The notes under the pieces were generated by a model, which searched no databases, had not been told where the DNA came from, and saw only the letters and a list, made by a program, of their open reading frames with translations. Made by a program: the position numbers and the translations under genes. DNA of 64,000 nucleotides from Phytophthora sp. 'mugwort' (taxonomy: Eukaryota; Oomycota; Peronosporomycetes; Peronosporales; Peronosporaceae): NCBI GenBank assembly GCA_033558025.1, contig JAUCEF010000018.1, positions 2,852,001-2,916,000 on the forward strand, written 5' to 3'. Below, piece by piece: positions 29,549 through 40,121 of the stretch (position 1 is its first letter; each line of letters opens with the position of its first letter).

Positions 29549-32393
29549 TTAATTGTCCTCGTCACCACCATCACCTTCCTCTTCATCACCATCATCGTCA
29601 TCGTCTTCACTATCTTCTGCATCGAAGATAGTCAAACGGCTGTGTGGAAGAATCACGCACAAAACCCCTCGAGAAGCGGTCGCAATCACAGAAGTTGCGC
29701 TTTTGATGCCATTGGCGGCATTTGATAATAAAGCAACCATTCTTCCTCGTAGTTGGTCAAGCTTAAACGTGTGGCTCGGCTCCCGGGATAGTATTTCCTG
29801 GGGACAACAAATCGTCAACTCATCAGCCCACCAATCAATACGTCGGAAAAGGAAGACAGCATTTCACCTCAAATGAAGTGGCAGTATTACAGCGTGAAAA
29901 CTTGATATTGTCGTACTGCTGGAGGTACAGCCATACTGCACACAAATTAACACCACAGAAATTGTTAGCGATTTGTATGCTTCTTGGCACCATAAACCAG
30001 CTACTATGACCCCACCTTGCTGCACTTGGTCTTCACCAGTACGAGCCAGTACGACCGCGAGCCGTTCATTCTTGTTCGTCAACGTGTCCCCGTAAAAGTC
30101 AAAACCCTGACAGATCAGTGGATTGGAAGAAGATCCTTGGGAAAAGCTAACAGCTGCAGCCTCCCACGTTAAACGAGATGGGAGATCATCTCGTTCTTGA
30201 ACTGCGCGCAGCAGCAGTAGGATGCCCGATTGCAATCGATATCCAATCAGTATCGTATGGCAATCGTCTACACCATTCTCCATCGGCCCGTAGTGGTTCA
30301 AGGCGTTCCAGTCAACTGCCTCATCAGCGTTCTCCTGATGCTCGTTCTGATCATCATCTTCAGTAATATCATCTAATGCCATTGTACTAAAAGGCTGACG
30401 AAAGCGAACGTGGCACTCCTGTACAATGCTGCTGCTGCTTGAACCGACAGTAAAGCATCCACTCTTTTCACAAACAACGGACTGTGCGAGCGTCGAACCA
30501 ATCGCATCGATTATGACCGACCACATTTCTTGCAGGCGCTTGACGAAGAGAACACATCCAACTGATTGGTTTCCACTCCCGTCATTCAACGAATATGGCA
30601 TGGATAGCTGGTGTGACACTGGGTTCCCAAAAGTAGTTTCGACTTTGTATACACTGTGACTTGGTTGCTGTTTTCTGAAATGTTTCGCGGATTCTGCAGC
30701 CCGTTGTAAGAAATCGCACAGTCGCCGCAAGTTCAGGAGCGATTTTGTGCCATGTGCCGCACCAGCTGCGTCTCGAGCTGATGTACGAGTCCCCCCTCCA
30801 GACTGAGAAGAGCTCGAGTGAATGCGGATACGTTCATGAATCCATTCGAAAAAAAGAGCAAAATCTTGGCGAGTCTCGTGTAGCGCCAACGTCAGTGTCT
30901 CCATTTCCACAAGAGTATCTTGCGTTCTTTGGACAAAGTCGTCAAGGGCATCCACTGTGATTCCCATTGTCTTCGCGTAAATTTCTGGGTTCCATTTGGC
31001 GTGACCACGTAACTCAGAGACGAGAAACAATAAGCCGACCAAGTCAGGCTTCAGCTTTTCGTCAACAAGTGTTCTAAGCGAATTGCACCCGCTGAACAGC
31101 GCCTTCTGCATGCGGAGTACGCTCTGGTTGTACAAGACACGACAAAAAGTAATAGTGAGCAATGTTTGCATATAAAATATAGTGTCAAGAACGTACCATT
31201 TCCTGGATATCTTGTGCGAAGTACTGAGCCAACGCAGGAGCAGTAATCCCAGTTACAATCACCGATAGCATGTCTACCTGCGGTGGGTCCTCGCAGGCGT
31301 ACTTCTCGTACAGTGACCCGATGAGCCCCATTTTCAGTTCAAATATACGCGTCGCATTTTTCCACTCCGTCGTCATTTGTCTGCCAGCAATCGTAATCCG
31401 ATCAAGAATTGCGTGTACACGGTCTACGGTGCTCGCCACTAGAGCCACTTCGTCGTGGATATACTGAATCGCTGTCATATCTAAAGCCAGCAACCGGTGC
31501 ACCTTTGTTTCTGACTGGTCTTCCATCGTGTGGTCAGCATTTTGGGTACTCTTACTGGAGAAAACAAGTAGTACAAACAGAAGAGACAAATCCGGTACAA
31601 TATCCATCCGCTCAATTAGGAAGCCACTGGAATCTCCACGCTGCCATCCCATCGACTCCAAGACCTCGAACTCGTCTTCTGTAAAATGTTTGCTTACATC
31701 AATACGAGTCAACGGCACCCTTCCCATCCACCACAGTATAATAAATCCTTGTTCATCTGCAGTAAGCAGCAACGTCTCATCACCGTCTACAACTTCCGTA
31801 AAACCTTTCAAGAACCTCGACGATCGACGTCGAAACTGCAGTTTTGACTGAGAACTGAAGCCCGGAGCGTTCCACGCGTCGCCCGATCCCCGGGGAATAT
31901 GCCGACGATGACGTTTGTTATTGGAACTAGATCCGGTGGCCTTCGTCACATTGATCTGGGCCCAGTGCAACGCAGTGATGCAATTTTCATGACGAAAACT
32001 ACTGCGTCTTTCGGGTAGAATTTCTCCCGACTCGATCTCGAAAATTGCCACATCTCCCTTGTCACAGCCGACAGCAAGTTGCAGCCCATCAGGTTTCCAA
32101 GCCAGTGCCATCATCTCGAAGCCGATGTCAGACGGCTTGACGTGAAGCAATTTCTGCCATGATGTTGTGCGCTAAAAAAGAGTAAAAAGAAATTGCATAA
32201 ATATTGTAAATTATTTGGGTGTCATATCATTAGGATAATTTTGAAGAGAGGGGGGCTGCTGGAGACATACGTGGACGAGGAGATGGTGGTCGAGCGTGAG
32301 TACGGCAACGAGGTCCATGGCGGGGCAGCAGACCACCGCCAATGAGCTCACGAAGCGGTCCTGCAGCGCCACAAAGGCGCGCTTGGGCGGCAT
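29549..32393 (-). CDS. APC4: Anaphase-promoting complex subunit 4, five exons
   Basis: Exons 32393-32271, 32171-31197, 31123-30016, 29935-29868 and 29797-29549 join in frame to 840 residues, close to the animal protein. The start MPPKRAFVALQDRF leads an N-terminal WD40 region with ALAWKPDGLQLAVGCDKGDVAIFEIESG. The ANAPC4 long helical domain follows, with LVSELRGHAKWNPEIYAK. The short exon 4 gives VWLYLQQYDNIKF. The C-terminal exon has RGVLCVILPHSRLTIFDAED and an acidic Asp/Glu tail as in relatives. APC4 is a scaffold subunit of the APC/C ubiquitin ligase that destroys securin and cyclins. All introns are 70-100 bases with GT-AG ends. The ATG at 32393 is chosen as the first in-frame Met. Confidence 0.88.
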
Positions 32394-33000
32394 GTCGATC
32401 TTTGGCGCCAAATCTAATATTTCGGATTAGCCAATGGGATTGAAATTGTGAGAAAAGGGCTGCATTCTAAGTGATATTTTTATTCGACTTTTCTGCGGTA
32501 AGTAGGGATTCAAGTACTTGTGCTCAGGGGTCCAAAGGGCGTTCAGACCGATCTCCGCTTTCTTAGTAGTTGTTATCAGCGCTCGTGTTTCCGTCGTGTG
32601 CCATCGCTCGAGTGGCTGTTTTAGTACTAGTATTGAAATTGTCCAGTGCTTTATCGATCCTCTAGCATATGCTTTGAATGACCTTCAACACTCAATGACC
32701 ACCTCGCAGTTGTGGCGATGATATAGTTACTAAACTGTATGTGCACCTGAAATGGTCGATCTGAGCATACGATACTATGTGCATTTGCCGTATAACGATT
32801 ATCGACCCACTGTTCGTTTAGGAGTCGATGTGTAAAACTGGTTGTTACTAACAACTTGTTAGGTGAGGGTCGAAGTGACAAAGCGATAAAATAAAAGCAA
32901 TCAAAGAGCAAAACGAAAAGGGAGTGGTCGATATGATTACCGCCTTGTTACCGCTCTGATTTCCCGGTAACCGGTTGATTGGACTGGCTTCATTCCGGAA
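32394..33000. other. Intergenic, APC4 promoter side
   Basis: About 600 bases with no recognised gene; contains the APC4 upstream region and AT-rich sequence. Confidence 0.4.
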
Positions 33001-33030
33001 TCGCCATGAGCTCCTCGACGCCGGCTCCAG

Positions 33031-33829
33031 AACTGCCTCCCCCCTCCAGAGCCTATATTCACACCAGCGCCAGCTCAAATCAATGCCCCTCGCCTGAAGT
33101 GGGAGGATGCCCTCCGAATGGTGAAATACGGGCATGCCTTCTTGCGGAACAATGGACGGGCACAACCCGCGAAACTGTGGGAGAAGATTAGGCGCGCTTC
33201 CAACAAGAATCACCGTCTCGCAGCCTCCATTGAACAACTAAAAAACAAATCTAGCGCTGTGAAGGCTCTGTACGGACAGATTAAAGCAGATGAAGTCGCG
33301 AAATGGAATGCAGAGAAGCCGATAGAGTACCCTAGCTACTGGTCGCTGCTCGTTCAGTATTTAAAAGAGGCTTCTTAACCAAAGCGGCGTGCAGCTATCG
33401 CCCTTCGCCGCAGAAGCTTCCGATAGTGGCAGTGGCATCGCCGAGAGTGAGGTTGACGAGGATCCGGGACCTGACGACATGGACGGCGGAGAAGAGCCCT
33501 CCTGTGAGGAAGCCGTTGCGTCGGAACTAGGTCGACATGATGGAATGCGCAAGTACCGCAAGTTGGATCTACTGGAAGCCTTAGTGGTTATGGGAACATC
33601 ACTGGCAGCTGCGCTTTCGACGCCCGATAGATTGCATGAGAACACTAGCCTAACGACGCAATTGGCAGATAATCAAAGAACTCAGCAGCGCATAGTGGAG
33701 CCTCTCGAGGAGTCAGAAGGTAAATGCTGCTGTGGTGTAGTGGATCCACTGAATTTCAGTAGGATCCCAACTCACACGCACTACACCCAGACACCGACTA
33801 ACGGACGAGATACTCCGACGGCCGTGTAG
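33031..33829 (+). pseudogene. Unrecognised protein, possibly Myb/SANT-like ORF1 of a Harbinger element
   Basis: Two neighbouring frames seem to be one broken protein. The first, ending at 33378, starts Pro/Ala-rich and has a tryptophan-spaced helical part (LKWEDALRMVKYGHAFL, RAQPAKLWEKIRRASNKNH). The second, 33389-33829, has an acidic patch (ESEVDEDPGPDDMDGGEE) and a hydrophobic helix (LDLLEALVVMGTSLAAAL). A stop and frameshift near 33378-33389 separate them. The Trp-spaced segment followed by an acidic region is reminiscent of the Myb-like partner protein of PIF/Harbinger transposons, and a Harbinger transposase lies at 34672-35786. That link is inference; I do not recognise the protein outright. 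Confidence 0.35.
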
Positions 33830-34671
33830 TTGCTGAGCGGTTCACCTTGTGTACCCGTCGGCAGGCTGGTACTGCTCTCTCGTTGACACGAGATGCGCAC
33901 TTGGTGGACCTTGGATGTCCTTGTGGGGACTTGGGAGGGGTTGGATCTGCGCGTTTATTCCTGCGCACGAGATCCGGCGTTGGTTTGGTCTTTAGCTCTT
34001 TGTGTAGACCTTGCAGCTCCGTAATATAAATACGAGATCCGGAGTTGTTTCTTCTTGAGGTGTCCTTGCTCCTTATCGGAGTTTTCCTTGTTCCTTTACG
34101 ATGCTTGCCGCCTCCAATGCGGGATCTTGAGGGCGGTTGAGAAACCAAAGGGCGAGCATGACCTGGCCAAGCTATCCAGGGGCTGCCACGTGTGCAGGAA
34201 GATCGCCAAAGTTTAGACTTGGTCTATGTATGAGGCTAATAGAACTCCCGTACACTATAGTCAAGTCTGTCTTCCAGTGCAAATTCGGTTCTGAATTTTA
34301 CCTTAGCCTATCTACCTTCGGATCCCATCCCAAAACCTATCCTACGGACTACTTATAACCCAGGATCCCATCCTGACCTATTCCTGGCCACCCGTCTCCA
34401 CTCTACCTCCCTTTAGCTACGGTATCTTCAACCCGGTATGCACTAAACTGATCGGATCTAATACTTAGACCTTACCACACGGGACGGATCGTACCATATA
34501 AATACCTGGCGTGTCGTAAAGATCGGATCCACCACCTTGACGCTGTTATAGCTGCCGCTGGCATCGTGGTTCTTCCGGCTGCCGGTCAACTTCCATATTA
34601 TTTGGATCTGCAATACAACACTGTACTATTAACTTTTCTAACGGGTCATATGGAACAGCAGTGAATTGAAC
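33830..34671. other. Non-coding block, possibly a decayed LTR
   Basis: About 840 bases with repeated ggatcc-containing stretches at both sides, a TATA-like accatataaatacc near 34494 and no coding signal. It could be a solo LTR lying beside the Harbinger material. No terminal pair or target duplication was confirmed. Confidence 0.25.
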
Positions 34672-35786
34672 TCAACGTGTGAGATAGGTTTGGTATAACG
34701 GCTGAGATATACCATCGCGGTAGACTAAGCCATCAGGATCTTCATGTTCGCGTGTGGACTCGTCCTCTACATGAGTCACTGGCTGCTCTTCATAAATTAC
34801 GTCGTTGTGTTCTATCAGCCAGTTGTGGAGGACAAGGATGGCTATTATGATCCTTGCCAAGTATTCTGGAGTGTTCTGCAGTAGAGGCTGCTTGTACATT
34901 CGACGGAAGATGCCCTTCAGTCTGCCAAATGCCTGCTCGACGACAATCCGTGTGTGACTTTGCACGTAGTTACATCGGCTGCGCCGCAGCGACATACCGA
35001 ACTCGAACGGATAAGGAGTTAGGACGCGTCTAGTGAGCTTGTAGCCAGCGTCTCGCAAGATAGTGTGATCCTTGCGGTAGTCTATCCGCTAAGGTCCGCC
35101 CGAAGTGCGACCTGTTCAGCACGGACTTGTCGTTCTTATGGCTCCGTTATGGATGGAGAAGATGAACTGCTTCTTGTAGTTCGTCACAGCTAGTACATTA
35201 AATGCCGGGAACCCCTTCCGGCAATAGAAGTCCTAAAAATCATCCACTCGCTTGATACGAATTAGCGTGCCGTCGATGACGCCTGCTACCTTGGGAAATC
35301 CATTCAACTGCTCAAATTCCTCGAAGACAGCAGTCCACTCTGCATGAGTGAACGGTAAGCAAATATTTTTTCGGAGAAGGATGTTACGACTTAAACGAGT
35401 TGACGGATGTACATGTGTGACTGACTCTTACATACACCAACAATTTGTCCTGCTGAATAGTCCCCAGTTGCGTGCGTCACGTAGAACAGCACAACAGCTA
35501 CACGTTCTCGAATATCAAATAGGACGTTGGGACGGGGGTAGCCGGCGAACAAGAAGCTATCGCGCTTGAATGCGATAAACGTAGTACGATTGTAGCGAAG
35601 ATTCTCACGAAACCATTCTTTGGCGTATGCGGAGTCCCGAAGCACGCGGAGCCATACTCCACTCCGCACGGAGAAGCGCCGTGTATGCACGGCTGGCCAA
35701 CGACGCTTGTCACCTGCACAGACGACAACAGCAACCAGGGAGAATGCCACCGTCGCGATCACCTTCTTCGAGCTGATACTTCCCAT
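34672..35786 (-). pseudogene. PIF/Harbinger transposase (DDE_Tnp_4), broken
   Basis: Reading leftward: an N-terminal part starting MGSISSKKVIATVAF with a helical segment (WFRENLRYNRTTFIAFKRD, YPRPNVLFDIRERVAVVLFYV). The DDE domain then appears in pieces: GVIDGTLIRIKRVDDF (first Asp) near 35260, FPAFNVLAVTNYKKQFIFS near 35180, DAGYKLTRRVLTPYPFEF (second Asp), and EQAFGRLKGIFRRM (catalytic Glu) near 34910. At least three stops or shifts, two near 35090 and 35234, break the middle. The open C-terminal 128 residues are well preserved, so decay is recent. The family is a cut-and-paste DNA transposase preferring a three-base target. Confidence 0.8.
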
Positions 35787-36292
35787 CGAGCTTCATGCAC
35801 CTCCCTCGCTGCTCTTTTTTTGTGTCCTCCACAAAAGACCTTCACGAGGTCTTTCAAAGAAAGCGATAAACTGAGTCTCGCCGTCCAATCAGAACGCTCC
35901 TTGCACTTTCTTTTTATGGATTTTTTTACTTCGACTCCCCTCTTATGGGCGTTTAAATTTGTTCGCACAATAGCATTGCAAGAGCTGCGGCCAGTACTGC
36001 TGATGAGATACTAACTTTGACGAAGAACTCCCGCCACACTCGAAGCTGTTGCTGAAGCACAAATGCACACGAAACCCAAACCTCTTGTCTTGGGAGTTTA
36101 TCGCTTAATTCGCCAGAGGTACTTACCGACAATTGTCATTGATGCGATCGTAGATCGCATCCAAATATAAATCCGTGGTGTAGCCATATTCCATTTCGTC
36201 CTAAAATACTGGCAATCATAAAATCTCGCTTGTCAGCAACGAAGGTGCGGTCAGTATTTCCTGCTCTGCACGCCCGACACCCGCCGTTTTCC
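35787..36292. other. Intergenic, upstream of the amine oxidase
   Basis: About 500 bases between the Harbinger relic and the oxidase start. A ccatattccatttcgtcc stretch near 36184 is mildly initiator-like and about 100 bases before the ATG, but I cannot confirm it. Confidence 0.35.
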
Positions 36293-37925
36293 ATGGTCAT
36301 CAAGCATGCAGTTGCACTGGAGGGTTCGTATCGTGTCGTAGTCATCGGTGCTGGAATGGCTGGCGTGAGCGCTGCCAACGCGCTACTGACATCCAACAAG
36401 TTCGCAGTCAGCGACGTCTGCGTGCTGGAAGCCCAGTCGCGCATCGGCGGCCGCATTCAGTCGCAACCGTTCAGCGACTCGTTACTCGTCAATGTGGAGG
36501 TGGGTGCCGCATGGATCCACGGCACTGAGGACAATCCGTTCTCTGACATGGCGAAAAAGTTCGGCATTGCGCTCAAGGAGGTGGCTCCGCGGAATCCGTG
36601 GCTGCACCCCGGTGCATGCAAGAAGTTCCTGTTCTTCGACGGTCGCAACCAACTGTCGCAAGAACAAGTTGACGAGACATGGCAGTGGCAAGACCTAGTT
36701 ATGCACAAGCTGCAGACTCTGGCCACGTCACCCCATGCTGTCGACCATCAGGAAAAATCCCTTTTGGCTATCGTAGATCACCTCGTGGAGTCGGACGTGG
36801 AACTCCGTGAGGCAATGAAGACGCCGAATGGACGCGCGAGGTTGAATGTGTGCTTGCAGCTGATCGAGGTTTGGATGGGAGTAAATGACGACGAAGTCCA
36901 GCTCGCCGACTTTGCTGACATCGAATTGATTGGGTGCGTGCTGCGTGAGAAGGTTAGTGAGTCTAGTTGCTAAGTGTTATGTTACTGATATATCGTAGTG
37001 ATAACGCCGGTGCGCACTGCATTGTTCCGGCAGGAATGGAGCGCTTCATAGATCACCTGGCAGAGCCTGTAAAGGGCTGTCTCCACACAAACGTGGTCGT
37101 CACTTCGATCAACTATGAAGGAGCAGACGGCGTTGTCATCGAGTGCAGTGATGGACGTCGAGTGACGGCTGACCACGTCATTGTAACTTCGTCGCTCGGA
37201 TTGCTGAAGGCGGACAAGCTGCACTTCCAACCTTCTTTGCCTGCCGCCAAACTTGGTGCCATCGAGCGTTCCAAGATGGGCCAATACATGAAGATTCTCG
37301 TAGAGTTTCCGGAAACCTTTTGGCCTGAAGATTGTACCTTCATCGCCCAGATCCAGAACACGACGGCTTCCAGCGATATCTCAGACCGTCGCATCTACTT
37401 CCCGGTAGTGTTCAACTACCAATTTGCAAAAGGTGTGCCTATCATTGAGGGTGTCTTGGTTGGTGAGAATGCTAGCAAGGTGTCTGCTTCATACACGGAT
37501 GAGGAGATCGCGCGCGCGCTTTTCCTGCAACTGCAAGAAACATTTGGCCTGGATATCCCAAGTCCAGTGAACCATTTCATCACTAGGTAGACGTCGTCGC
37601 TATCTGGCTATGCCAGTTTCCATCGATAGCTAACGGAAAGTCTTTCTGTGTGAATTTGCAGATGGGACCAAGACCCGTGGTCGATTGGTGCCTACAGTTC
37701 GCTCACATTGGACAGCACGGACGAGGATCCGGCAATACTGCGCCAGACTGTGGCGACCCGCGTGCTCTTTGCAGGCGAAGCAACAGACTACAAGTACCAA
37801 GGTGCGCTTCAAGCTGCGTATCTCTCCGGTACGTAACCTGTTGCACGTGCGGTTGCATTAGACGTGACCGTCTAACATTTCATTCTTCATCAGGCCTTAA
37901 AGCTGCTGCTGAGATTATAGGCTAA
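36293..37925 (+). CDS. FAD-dependent amine oxidase (polyamine oxidase type), four exons
   Basis: Exons 36293-36933, 36999-37586, 37662-37828 and 37894-37925 join in frame to 475 residues. The N-terminus has the dinucleotide-binding VVVIGAGMAGVSAANALL and the GG-doublet RIGGRIQSQP that contact FAD; GAAWIHGTEDNP follows, as in polyamine oxidases. Near the C-terminus VLFAGEATDYKYQGALQAAYLSG closes the FAD site. The enzyme oxidises a secondary amine, probably spermine or spermidine, to an aldehyde, amine and hydrogen peroxide. No signal peptide is evident, so a cytosolic or peroxisomal place is likely. All three introns are 65-75 bases. A broken copy of this gene lies 1 kb downstream. Confidence 0.9.
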
Positions 37926-38320
37926 CTTTCATGAAAGGCGAGTAATGGATGCAAAGCTAAGCACTTTGAACGGAGAAGATTTCTAAGCTCAAGGACGTAT
38001 CATAGTAGGTAACTGCTTTTAATAGTTGTGTGTGCATCGTATCTCAGCTTTCGTCACCAATCGGGGGGGGGGCAACCTTCAGAGCATTGCGGTGAAACCT
38101 GAGCTCATAGTAGGACCTATCATACGCTCGATCCCTGGTACGAAAGGCCTCGACAAAAAGATGCGTCATGAACGGGTAGTTACAGCGAAGCATCCTGGTC
38201 GGTGTTAGGACTCGTAAAAAATTGAATTTCTTCCAGCAGATTCACAACCGAAGACCACAAACTTTGACATGTTAGTCGAGACCGATCTGGTAGGCCGGCG
38301 TATAGGGCTTGGTGCGCTGC
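37926..38320. other. Intergenic, amine oxidase 3' side
   Basis: About 400 bases with a run of nine G near 38062. No gene seen. Confidence 0.4.
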
Positions 38321-38862
38321 GTACCTAAAGCGATCTAAAACTGTACTAAAAGTACCTAAAAACTTTATTATTATAGGTCCGTTTTAGGACAAAACACGGT
38401 GTATGGCTAGTTTTATTTTAGTTGAAATCGGAATGTATAAAATTTAGGGGGACATTGCTAAATGGTCTAGCCGCGCTTCGCTTGGCTGGGGCGCCCATTG
38501 GCGCCCCAGCGGTTCGCTTCGCTCGCGATAATAAGATTGTACTTTCGGGTAAGTGCAATGCGCGGCCCACTGAGAAGCTCGGCGCTGGGCCCACCTCCGC
38601 AAATACCGCGCGGCCTTGCTTCGCGGGCTCCCTGCAGGGTTTGCTTTGGCTACGCGCGCTCGCACCTGCTCGCCTTAGTTGGCAACCGTGCTTATATATA
38701 TATAGGTCCGTTTTTTGGGGGGGGATTTTAGGCTAAAATTAAAGCTGGACTCTTTTTTGGTCCGTTTTAGAACCCAATCGGTAATTAATTTAGGTTGTTT
38801 TAGGTACTTTATGGACTTTTTTTTAGGTCTTTTAGGTACGTTTTAGATCGATTTTAGGTCTA
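38321..38862. mobile_element. 540-bp inverted-repeat element with GC-rich hairpin core
   Basis: The left end (gtacctaaagcgatctaaaac at 38321-38341) is the inverted match of the right end (gttttagatcgattttaggtc near 38840-38860). Short tttaggt motifs recur inward from the right end, and acctaaa, their complement, from the left. Between them a GC-rich core (about 38465-38690) holds a perfect 11-base stem, 4-base loop hairpin at 38485-38510 (gctggggcgcc / ggcgccccagc). No protein is encoded. This looks like a non-autonomous inverted-repeat transposon or other structured mobile DNA. It is not one I recognise. Confidence 0.6.
38485..38510. repeat. Perfect GC-rich hairpin
   Basis: An 11-base perfect inverted repeat with a four-base loop (catt), the most stable structure in the GC-rich core of the 540-bp element. 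Confidence 0.95.
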
Positions 38863-38879
38863 CAGCAAATCTCCCGCAT

Positions 38880-39690
38880 ACAGCATTGTCCTGGAACCTT
38901 TCAGACCACCTTGCCGAAACATGTGTGATATCATCCGGCCCAACGTGTCGGTCACGTCAATAAACTCCGACGGTCCCGAGTCTGGACCAGACATCATCGT
39001 CCTCGAGTGCACCGCTAGACGAAGCATCACGGCCGAGTGTTACTGTTGCCACTTCGCTGGGGCTTCTTCAGAGAGGCAAGCTGCACTTCCAGCTGGAGCT
39101 GCCCACCGTCAAAACCGGAGCTCCAAACACTTCAATATGGACCAATACAGGGAAGTGCAGTTTCCCGTGGTCTTCAGGACCAAATACGCCATGTTCCTGG
39201 GTCATCTCCAGAAGAAAAACTTAAGCGAATCGAGTGACGGCTGCGCAATTACTTCCCTGTGGTGTTCAACTACCACCTCGCCAAGGGTGTGTCCATTCTG
39301 GAGGGCGTTATAATCGGAGGGGCATTTCGGATTCGAATTACGGACGAGGAGATCGACCCCGCTCTGTTCTTACAGATGCAAGAGACGTTCGGACCCCCAC
39401 ATCTCAAGCCCATCAACTTGATGCATCACTCGGTAAGCTCTTCTACAGTTGTCTCACCTCTGACGTGCATCTTGATGCTGACAAACTGCTCTTCATTGTT
39501 GCTTTGGGTAGTTGGGATCAAGACCAGTGGGCTTGGGTGATCATGCGGAATGCACGCGAAGACCTGGAGTGGCTAAAGTAAACGGTGGCAAGTTGTTCGT
39601 GGGGCGAAGCTTTCGATCCAAAGTATCAGTGCGCTTCAGCGGCGTGTCTAGAAGCGGCGGCAGAGCTCGCGGACCAGTACCTGTAATCAT
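38880..39690 (+). pseudogene. Broken tandem copy of the amine oxidase
   Basis: Segments match the second half of the neighbouring oxidase in order: VSVTSINSDGPESG at 38950, a middle with shifted frame, FNYHLAKGVSILEGV at 39260-39310, DEEIDPALFLQMQETFG at 39340-39390, then GKLFVG and, after a one-base insertion near 39605, EAFDPKYQCASAACLEAAA to a TAA near 39686. At least three frameshifts are needed, and the FAD-binding N-terminal half is missing, replaced by the 540-bp element. The copy diverges well from the parent, so the duplication is old. Confidence 0.85.
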
Positions 39691-40121
39691 GTAAGTTATA
39701 ACGCCCCCCCCCCCCCCCTCACTACTAGCTTCTCAATTATACAGTGCCGACGACGCACACCAAGCATGTAACCGGGTCCCGTTGTGCTCAGAAATCTTAC
39801 CATATGAAATCAAAGTCGCTCTAGCGCACTTTAATATCCAACACATGCGGATGCTGCATCTCGGTAGTCTGTCACGTAGCGTTGACGTCCTTTTTGCTGT
39901 GCGAATGCCTCTAACACCAACATGAAGTACCATTGACGGCTGATCTTGAGACATATTGAGGCGCACGTGGTAAACTGTCGGCTATAAGACGGCTTGTCCC
40001 AAGGCTTGGCAGTTGGCAATTTCAGTTTCCCACTTCGAGTTTCGCTTGCCAGTTGAGAATTCTTGGTCTCAATCGTTGATAAGATACTACCCGAAATTCC
40101 CGCTTCTATCCAAGTAGTAAG
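39691..40121. other. Intergenic, upstream of GH5 glucanase
   Basis: About 430 bases. It starts with a run of about 16 C at 39703-39718, which could be a sequencing or assembly weak spot. No gene recognised. Confidence 0.4.

Noticed and set aside
38321..38862. Interstitial telomere repeat
   Set aside because: The tttaggt motifs resemble the oomycete telomere unit TTTAGGG but are irregular, end in T not GG, and occur in inverted orientation at the two ends.
39703..39718. Long C run as a functional element
   Set aside because: Homopolymers also occur near 13510, 29460, 38062, 42508, 45537 and 47107; they are more likely slippage sites or assembly weak points.
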